Source of the DNA: Lysobacter arenosi | GTDB taxonomy: Bacteria; Pseudomonadota; Gammaproteobacteria; Xanthomonadales; Xanthomonadaceae | NCBI RefSeq assembly: GCF_016613475.2 | Contig: NZ_CP071517.1 | Location: forward strand, 2,976,001-3,040,000 | DNA length: 64,000 nucleotides | Direction: 5' to 3' | In this document: in pieces, positions 58,824-64,000 of the stretch | Layout: each line of letters opens with the position of its first letter | Numbering within the stretch: the first letter of the stretch is position 1 | The notes under the pieces: generated by a model | The model's input: only the letters and a program-made list of their open reading frames with translations | What the model was told of the DNA's origin: nothing | Databases searched by the model: none | Made by a program: the position numbers and the translations under genes

Positions 58824-58839
58824 TGTTCCACGTGGAACA
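58824..58839. promoter_or_regulatory. parS-type ParB binding site 3 (perfect)
   Basis: TGTTCCACGTGGAACA, extended to an 18-bp palindrome (58823-58840), lies in the gap between recF and dnaN. With the two sites in recF it makes three parS copies in 1.2 kb, about 1.4-2.6 kb from the putative origin. Confidence 0.9.
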
Positions 58840-58898
58840 CGGCTATTCAGGGCGTTGCGAGCCGCTCTTTGGCAGATCCAACTGACCAACCGGGCAGC

Positions 58899-58929
58899 AT
58901 TCCTGGGTTCCAGCCTTCGCGGGAATGAC
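58899..58929. repeat. REP-like palindrome, copy 4
   Basis: On the complementary strand it reads GTCATTCCCGCGAAGGCTGG, the same core as the other REP-like copies, with an imperfect right arm. It lies between the dnaN terminator and recF. Confidence 0.6.
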
Positions 58930-58948
58930 GGGCCAAACAACCGGCAAC

Positions 58949-58975
58949 AAAAAAGCCCGGCACTTGGCCGGGCTT
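58949..58975 (-). terminator. Rho-independent terminator of dnaN
   Basis: Read on the minus strand, GCCCGGC-CAAGT-GCCGGGC is followed by six Ts. It is 25 bases past the dnaN stop and separates dnaN from recF transcriptionally. Confidence 0.9.
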
Positions 58976-58998
58976 CCTGGTGTTGCGGGCTGGGCCAA

Positions 58999-60099
58999 TC
59001 AGAGGCGCAGCGGCATCACGACGTGGCGGCAGCGATCGTTTGCGGCTTCGCGGACCAGTGCGGACGAGTTGGCGTCGCGCAGCGCGATGACCACATGCTC
59101 GTCCTTCAGCGCGGTCAGTGCGTCGAGCAGGTAGTTGACGTTGAAGCCCACGGCCAGGTCGTCGACCTTGGTGTCGGCTTCGACTTCTTCCTGTGCTTCT
59201 TCCTGCTCCGGGTTGTGCGCGCTGATCTTCAGCTGGCCCGGGGAAACTTCCAGGCGCACGCCGCGGTACTTCTCGTTCGACAGGATTGCCGCACGCTGCA
59301 GCGAAGCCCGCAGCACTTCACGGTCGATGCGGACTTCGCGGTCGGCGCCGATCGGAATCACTGCCTCGTAATCCGGGAAGCGGCCGTCGATCAGCTTGCT
59401 GGTAAAGGTCACGTCGTCGCGCTTCACGCGCAGGTGGCCGCGACCCATCTCCAGTTCGAGTTCGCGATCGCCGCCTTCAAGCAGGCGCTGCAGTTCCTGC
59501 ACGCCCTTGCGCGGCACGATGATCTGGCGCTTGGTCTGGGCTCCGTTCTCGAGCGGCGATTCGCATAGTGCCAGGCGGTGACCGTCGGTGGCCACGCAAC
59601 GCAGGCTGGATTCGCGCAGGTCGAACAACAGGCCGTTGAGGTAGTAGCGAACGTCCTGCTGCGCCATCGCGAACGCCGTGCGTTCGATCAGTTCCTTCAG
59701 CGCTGCTTCCGGCACGCGTACGCGCTCGGTGGCTTCGACTTCGTCGATCGACGGGAAGTCGTTCGCCGGCAGGCTCGCCAGGGTGAAGCGGGAACGGCCG
59801 GCTTGCACCGTGATCTTTTCCGCCGACTGCGAAATGGTGACCTTGCTGCCGTCGGGCAGGGCGCGAACGATCTCGAACAGCTTTCGCGCCGGGATCGTGG
59901 TTTCACCGTCCTGGGCGTCATCGACCAGGACACGCGACACCATCTCCACTTCCAGGTCGGTACCGGTCAGCGACAGCTGTCCGTCCTTGACCTGGACCAG
60001 GAGGTTGGCCAGAACCGGAAGGGTCTGGCGGCGCTCGACAACGTTGACGACCTGAGCGAGCGGCTTGAGAAAGACTTCGCGTTGAAGGCTGAAACGCAT
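58999..60099 (-). CDS. dnaN: DNA polymerase III beta sliding clamp
   Basis: DnaN is the ring-shaped processivity clamp. The 366-residue protein has three repeated clamp domains (1-120, 125-245, 250-366) and opens MRFSLQREVFLKPLAQVVN. The C terminus ends VVMPLRL, the usual clamp ending. It lies downstream of dnaA with the putative origin in the 301-bp gap. It is followed by a strong terminator. Confidence 0.97.
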   Translation of the reverse strand: MRFSLQREVFLKPLAQVVNVVERRQTLPVLANLLVQVKDGQLSLTGTDLEVEMVSRVLVDDAQDGETTIPARKLFEIVRALPDGSKVTISQSAEKITVQAGRSRFTLASLPANDFPSIDEVEATERVRVPEAALKELIERTAFAMAQQDVRYYLNGLLFDLRESSLRCVATDGHRLALCESPLENGAQTKRQIIVPRKGVQELQRLLEGGDRELELEMGRGHLRVKRDDVTFTSKLIDGRFPDYEAVIPIGADREVRIDREVLRASLQRAAILSNEKYRGVRLEVSPGQLKISAHNPEQEEAQEEVEADTKVDDLAVGFNVNYLLDALTALKDEHVVIALRDANSSALVREAANDRCRHVVMPLRL

Positions 60100-60400
60100 G
60101 CGGACCCCGTCCCCGTGCCATTACTAAAGATGTGGAATAAATCAAAAGCATGGTGGTGGTGGAGTCGCCGAAAATCCGGTAAAACTGCACCAAGCATTTG
60201 ATTTACAAGGAATTTATTGCCTTCGAAACTTCGGTAGAACCAACCCTGTAAGTCCCGGACAAACTGTGGACAACTCTAACGCACCGGTGATGGGTGTGAA
60301 TTGTCCACAACTTGTGCCCGCAACATACACGGCTTACCCGCAGGCATTGAGGATAAGTATGTCTCGCCCGGCGCAGCTTTGCGCTGTCGCCCTGGCCGAC
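60100..60400. other. oriC: Putative replication origin (oriC) between dnaA and dnaN
   Basis: 301 bp without a gene, noticeably AT-rich for this genome at 60117-60240. DnaA-box-type nonamers are at 60265-60273 (TTGTCCACA on the minus strand) and 60301-60309 (TTGTCCACA on the plus strand), in opposite orientation. TTATCCTCA on the minus strand at 60348-60356 matches the box at 8 of 9 positions. In relatives the origin maps to the dnaA-dnaN region, so this is the best candidate. Confidence 0.7.
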
Positions 60401-61726
60401 TCACTCACTGAGCTTGCGGATCAGCTTGTCCCAGTCTTCCTGCAGCTTGCCGTCGGTTTCCTTCAGCGTGCGGATCTGCCGGCAGGCATGCAGCACGGTG
60501 GTGTGGTCGCGACCGGCAAAGGCATCGCCGATCTCCGGCAGGCTGTGCTCGGTCAGTTCCTTGGCCAGGGCCATCGCCATCTGCCGCGGACGCGCCAGCG
60601 AGCGCGTACGGCGCTTGGACAGCAGGTCCTTCATCTGCAGGCCGTAGTAATCGGCAACGGTCTTCTGGATGTTGGGAATGCCGATCGCCTGCTGCTGCGC
60701 GCGCAGCAGGTCGCGCAGGGTTTCCTGGGCGAACTCGACGGTGATCGCGCGGCCGGTGAAGTTGGCGCGTGCGGTCAGGGTGTTGAGGGCGCCCTCGAGG
60801 TCGCGCACGTTGCTGCGCATCTTCTTGGCGAGCAGGAAGGCGACTTCCTCGGGAATGTTGGCGCCGCGCTCGCGCGCCTTCGACAGCACGATCTGCGCGC
60901 GCGTCTCGAAGTCCGGCGGCTCGATCGCCACGCTCAGGCCCCAGGCCAGGCGCGACTTCAGGCGCGGCTCCAGGCCTTCGACTTCGCGCGGGTAGCGGTC
61001 GCAGGTCAGGATGATCTGCTGCTTGCCGTCGAAGAGCTGGTTGAAGGTGTGGAAGAACTCTTCCTGGGTGCGGTCCTTGCCGGCGAAGAACTGGATGTCA
61101 TCGATCAGCAGCGCGTCGACCTGCTGGAACTGGCGCTTGAACGCATCCATGGTCTTGTCCTGCAGCGACTTCATCATCGCGCTGAAGAACTGTTCGCTGC
61201 GCAGGTACAGCACGCGCATGTTCGGGTTGGCGCTGCGCATGGCGTTGCCGGCGGCGAACATCAGGTGGGTCTTGCCCAGGCCGGTGCCGCCGTACAGCAG
61301 CAGCGGGTTGTGGGCACGGTCGCCGGGCTTGAGCGACGCCTGCCAGGCGGCAGCGCGACCAAGCTGGTTGCTGCGGCCTTCGACGAAATTATCGAAGGTG
61401 TAGTGATTGTCGAGGTGGCCGTTGAACGGTTCCGACGGCACGGCGCGCGCCACCGGCACTGGTTCGTTCTGGGGCACGTACGGTGCCGCGCGCGGCAACG
61501 AGCCGATTTCCAGGCTCACCTCGCCACTGCCGACGAAGTAGGTCAACAGCTCGCGAATGCGGGACAGGTAGCGCTCGCGGACGTGTTCGACCACGAACGC
61601 ATTGGGCGCGTACAGCACGGTGACATCGTCGCGCTGGGCAGCCTGCAACGGCTTGAGCCAGGTGTGGACATCTTCGGCCGGCAGTTCGGCTTCAAGGCGT
61701 TCGAGGCAGCGGGGCCAGGCTTCCAT
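60401..61726 (-). CDS. dnaA: Chromosomal replication initiator protein DnaA
   Basis: DnaA binds DnaA boxes and opens the origin. The 441-residue protein has domain I ([19 protein letters not shown], opening), a short linker (95-120), an AAA+ domain with Walker [10 protein letters not shown] near 146-154 and Walker [10 protein letters not shown], and the domain IV DNA-binding signature [14 protein letters not shown] near 400. The ATG at 61726 matches the family start; the frame is open further up, past DnaA boxes, which cannot be coding. Confidence 0.96.
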   Translation of the reverse strand: MEAWPRCLERLEAELPAEDVHTWLKPLQAAQRDDVTVLYAPNAFVVEHVRERYLSRIRELLTYFVGSGEVSLEIGSLPRAAPYVPQNEPVPVARAVPSEPFNGHLDNHYTFDNFVEGRSNQLGRAAAWQASLKPGDRAHNPLLLYGGTGLGKTHLMFAAGNAMRSANPNMRVLYLRSEQFFSAMMKSLQDKTMDAFKRQFQQVDALLIDDIQFFAGKDRTQEEFFHTFNQLFDGKQQIILTCDRYPREVEGLEPRLKSRLAWGLSVAIEPPDFETRAQIVLSKARERGANIPEEVAFLLAKKMRSNVRDLEGALNTLTARANFTGRAITVEFAQETLRDLLRAQQQAIGIPNIQKTVADYYGLQMKDLLSKRRTRSLARPRQMAMALAKELTEHSLPEIGDAFAGRDHTTVLHACRQIRTLKETDGKLQEDWDKLIRKLSE

Positions 61727-61868
61727 CAGGTCGGGCGTCTTCTTCTGTTGCGGTCTGCGGGCCTGTGGCCACGGACGAAAAGCGGCCCGCCGCGCGATGA
61801 GCGCATCGCGGCGAACGGGGCGGGGGGTGGAGTCCAGCCTATCACCGGGAATGGGCGCGGAACAGGAC

Positions 61869-61900
61869 TTGTCCACAGGCAAATTAACAGGTAGTCCACA
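61869..61900. promoter_or_regulatory. DnaA boxes upstream of dnaA
   Basis: TTGTCCACA (61869-61877) and TAGTCCACA (61892-61900) lie in the same orientation, starting 23 bp apart, about 145-175 bp before the dnaA ATG. They could autoregulate dnaA or form part of a second origin element. Confidence 0.65.
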
Positions 61901-62018
61901 GGGCATGGTCGGCTCCGCCGGCCATGCCCCCAAAGTTTGCAGGGCAAACTTTGGGTCCCGCTGCATGTCTCCACACCCCATTCGCGCTGCGCGCGAATCG
62001 CCCCCTGACTCAGGGGGC
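61901..62018. repeat. Array of four tandem perfect or near-perfect hairpins with three-base loops
   Basis: (1) GGGCATGGTCGGC-TCC-GCCGGCCATGCCC region at 61901-61929: a 13-bp stem with one G:T pair. (2) 61929-61955: a 12-bp perfect stem beginning CCCAAAGTTTGC with AGG loop. (3) 61980-61998: ATTCGCGC-TGC-GCGCGAAT. (4) 62000-62018: GCCCCCTG-ACT-CAGGGGGC. The arms of different hairpins are unrelated in sequence; only the architecture repeats. Confidence 0.8.
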
Positions 62019-62090
62019 TGGTACCGTGCTCCGGGGCCTCGTTGCCGCTGTCGAAGGCGAGCTCGTGCCAACAGGCGGTGGTTTGGCGGG

Positions 62091-62120
62091 TTGACCTGCG
62101 GTTCTTCGACCCGCTAGAAT
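62091..62120 (+). promoter_or_regulatory. Sigma-70 promoter of rpmH
   Basis: TTGACC (62091-62096) and TAGAAT (62115-62120) are 18 bp apart and close to the consensus. The expected start is near 62127, giving a leader of about 30 bases before rpmH. Confidence 0.8.
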
Positions 62121-62156
62121 CGCCGGTCCTATTTGACGTTTTCGCAGAGCCGGATC

Positions 62157-62297
62157 ATGGCCACCAAGCGCACCTATCAGCCCAGCAACCTCAAGCGCAA
62201 GCGCGACCACGGCTTCCGTGCCCGCATGGCGACTGCCGACGGCCGCAAGATTCTTGCCCGTCGTCGCGCCAAGGGCCGCAAGCGTCTCTGCGCCTAA
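62157..62297 (+). CDS. rpmH: 50S ribosomal protein bL34
   Basis: A 46-residue protein [19 protein letters not shown] followed by [21 protein letters not shown] and a basic tail, the standard bL34 sequence and length. It is the first gene of the rpmH-rnpA-yidC cluster and is transcribed divergently from dnaA. Confidence 0.98.
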   Translation: MATKRTYQPSNLKRKRDHGFRARMATADGRKILARRRAKGRKRLCA

Positions 62298-62305
62298 GCG
62301 TCGCT

Positions 62306-62344
62306 GCCGCCGCACCTCGCGGCGGCCGACCGGCACTCGCCGGT
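62306..62344 (+). other. Two hairpins between rpmH and rnpA
   Basis: GCCGCCGC-ACCTC-GCGGCGGC (62306-62326) and ACCGGC-ACTC-GCCGGT (62329-62344) follow one another between rpmH and rnpA. No T run follows, so they probably act as a processing site or partial attenuator that lowers rnpA relative to rpmH, as is common at this junction. Confidence 0.6.
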
Positions 62345-62353
62345 AGTCCCTAG

Positions 62354-62812
62354 ATGATATCGGCCCGCTTCCCGCGCACGGCGCGGGTACGCGCGCGTTC
62401 CGACTTCGATCGCATCTTCCAGCATGGCCGGCGCGTAGCGCTGCCCGTGCTGGCTTTGCATTGGCAGGCCAGCCAGACACCTGCGCGCCTGGGCCTTGCC
62501 GTCTCGCGCAAGGTCGATCCCAACGCGGTCGGCCGCAATCGCATCAAGCGCGTCCTGCGCGATACCTTCCGCAAGATCCGCGGCGAACTGGCCGCGGGCG
62601 ACTACGTCGTGGTCGCCCGTCCCGCCGCCGCACGCAGCACCGGCCCGGAACTCGCCGCGGCCCTGCGTGGTCTGTTGCAGCGCTGCGGCGCCTTGCCCGC
62701 CGCGTCGACCTCCACTGCGTTGCCCGCGACTTCATTGCCCCCAACATCCGTGGACGGCACAATGCCGGCCGCTTCCCCTTCCGCCCCAATGCCTGACTCC
62801 GGTCAAGGCTGA
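62354..62812 (+). CDS. rnpA: Ribonuclease P protein component
   Basis: The protein cofactor of RNase P, which trims 5' leaders from tRNA precursors. The 152-residue protein has the RNR motif region GLAVSRKVDPNAVGRNRIKR, typical of RnpA. A low-complexity Pro/Ala/Ser/Thr tail of about 40 residues extends past the usual end. It is 15 bp before yidC, leaving no room for yidD, which often lies between these genes. Confidence 0.93.
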   Translation: MISARFPRTARVRARSDFDRIFQHGRRVALPVLALHWQASQTPARLGLAVSRKVDPNAVGRNRIKRVLRDTFRKIRGELAAGDYVVVARPAAARSTGPELAAALRGLLQRCGALPAASTSTALPATSLPPTSVDGTMPAASPSAPMPDSGQG

Positions 62813-62827
62813 GCCCGCCTGTCGCCC

Positions 62828-64000
62828 ATGAACCAGACCCGTGTTTTTCTGATCTTCGCCTGGCTAATGGTGGCGACCCTGCTGTGGATGGAGTGGGGCA
62901 AGGAAAAGGCCTTGCCGGCCGAAGCCGCGCAGACCTCGACTGCGACCGCGACCAGCGCCGCTGCCAACGGCTCCGTGCCGGGCGCACCGTCGGCTCCGGC
63001 CGCTCCGGGCGCCGTGCCCAGCGCACCGAGCATGGCCGCCGCCGCATCGCCGGCCACGGCGGGCGCAGCCTCGTCGCCGACCGCGACCGTCACCACCGAC
63101 GTGCTCAATGTCGTCCTCGATGGCGGCGAACTGCGCCAGGCTGACCTGCTGAAGTATCCGAGCACGGCCGACCGCGACAGCGCGCCTGTGCGCGTGTTCG
63201 CGCAGGACCCGGCGAACTACTTCGTCGCGCAGAGCGGCTGGGTCCAGAGCGGTTCGGCCAATGGCCAGAATGCGCCGACGCATCAGGCCGGCTTCGTGCC
63301 CGAAGGCGGCAAGACCGACTACACCCTGGCCGACGGCGCTTCCAGCGTCGACGTGCCCTTCGTCTGGACCGGCGCCAACGGCGTGACCATCCGTCGCACC
63401 TATACCTTCAGCCGCGGCGACTACGTGGTGAAGGTGCGCGACGAAGTGATCAACGCCGGCAGCGCGCCGTGGCAGGGCTTCGTCTATCGCCAGCTCAGCC
63501 GCGTTCCGCGCGCACTGGTGAAGAAGGGCCCGATGAGCGCCGAGCAGTACAGCTTCCAGGGCGCGGCGTGGTACTCGAGTACCGACAAGTACGAGAAGCG
63601 CAAGTACGAAGACTTCGTCGACGACGGCCCGATGCAGAAGGAAGTCACCGGCGGCTGGATCGGCATGCTGCAGCACCACTTCTTCTCGGCCTGGATCCCG
63701 GGCGCCAACGACAAGAGCACCTTCTCGCTGGCGACCACGCAGGGCACCGGTGGCACCCAGTACGTGGTGCGCGAGGTCGGTCCGGGCGTGAACGTCGCCC
63801 CGGGCGCCACCGCCAGCACCGAGGCGCGCCTGTGGGTCGGCCCGAAGCTGGTCAAGGCGATCGAAGCACAGAACGTCCCCAACCTCGATCGCGCGGTCGA
63901 CTTCAGCAGCTTCAGCATCATGGCGACGATCGCCGGCTGGCTGTTCTGGGTGCTCGAGAAGATCTACGGCCTGGTCGGCAACTGGGGCTGGGCGATTGTC
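62828..64000 (+). CDS. yidC: Membrane protein insertase YidC, 5' part, cut by window edge
   Basis: YidC inserts and folds inner-membrane proteins, alone or with SecYEG. About 391 residues are present: N-terminal helix (about 5-21, VFLIFAWLMVATLLW), an Ala/Pro/Ser-rich spacer (30-75), the large periplasmic beta domain (about 90-350, WTGANGVTIRRTYTFSRGDY) and the start of the conserved membrane core (TIAGWLFWVLEKIYGLVGNWG). The remaining helices lie beyond position 64000. The frame is open to the edge. Confidence 0.95.
   Translation, partial: MNQTRVFLIFAWLMVATLLWMEWGKEKALPAEAAQTSTATATSAAANGSVPGAPSAPAAPGAVPSAPSMAAAASPATAGAASSPTATVTTDVLNVVLDGGELRQADLLKYPSTADRDSAPVRVFAQDPANYFVAQSGWVQSGSANGQNAPTHQAGFVPEGGKTDYTLADGASSVDVPFVWTGANGVTIRRTYTFSRGDYVVKVRDEVINAGSAPWQGFVYRQLSRVPRALVKKGPMSAEQYSFQGAAWYSSTDKYEKRKYEDFVDDGPMQKEVTGGWIGMLQHHFFSAWIPGANDKSTFSLATTQGTGGTQYVVREVGPGVNVAPGATASTEARLWVGPKLVKAIEAQNVPNLDRAVDFSSFSIMATIAGWLFWVLEKIYGLVGNWGWAIV

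Larger units (their letters stand above)
61727..62156. other. Long intergenic region between dnaA and rpmH
   Basis: 430 bp holding, from left to right: the dnaA leader, two DnaA-box-like sites (61869-61877 and 61892-61900), an array of four hairpins (61901-62018) and the rpmH promoter. No credible gene is present. An open frame crossing part of it on the minus strand is just the dnaA frame continued. Confidence 0.7.

Noticed and set aside
61727..62071. N-terminal extension of DnaA by over 100 residues
   Set aside because: The open frame upstream of 61726 crosses DnaA boxes and the hairpin array, and the DnaA family starts at [11 protein letters not shown].

Overview
The window looks like a chromosomal segment around the replication origin of a high-GC gammaproteobacterium of the family Xanthomonadaceae (Lysobacter, Luteimonas or a close relative). 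This rests on three things seen in the sequence. The right end carries yidC, rnpA, rpmH, dnaA, dnaN, recF and gyrB. This runs into a tonB-exbB-exbD-exbD-pdxJ block of the kind known from Xanthomonas. Codon third positions are very GC-rich throughout. The genus is inference. No insertion sequence, prophage, CRISPR array, tRNA or rRNA was found.

Layout. 1-5.2 kb: recB (cut by the window edge) and recC. 5.4-9.8 kb: a complete six-gene Mla phospholipid-transport operon, mlaFEDCBA. 9.9-13 kb: a small membrane protein, rmuC and rlmI. 13-21 kb: rhomboid protease, YjdF-like protein, a lipoprotein M28 peptidase/racemase/ABC-transporter gene string, a GYF-AIM24 protein and a patatin-like lipoprotein. 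21-24 kb: a desaturase/ferredoxin-reductase pair facing a TetR regulator across a repeat-rich operator. 24-28 kb: amino-acid genes, including phenylalanine hydroxylase (phhA) with its AsnC-type regulator. 28-35 kb: an FAD protein and two two-component systems. 35-45.9 kb: CoA-transferase, WYL regulator, NIPSNAP protein, fbp, a sigma-54 activator, a 2OG-type oxygenase, a kinase/receiver pair and a radical SAM protein. 46-49.3 kb: cardiolipin synthase, two small proteins and pdxJ. 49.3-54.7 kb: TonB energiser genes, a TPR protein and an M48 protease. 54.8-64 kb: the origin region.

How genes fit together. Envelope lipid handling recurs: Mla, patatin, desaturase and cardiolipin synthase. The origin region carries, besides DnaA boxes, three parS-type ParB sites in or beside recF and an array of four perfect three-base-loop hairpins between dnaA and rpmH.

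A caution for the reader: mlaD, an asnC-type regulator, phhA and cls are interrupted, and mlaE probably is too. The lesions are single-base and the remaining protein sequence is intact in the other frame or beyond the stop. Several would be repaired by restoring a CCTGG pentamer. Consensus errors in a long-read assembly are therefore at least as likely as real pseudogenes.
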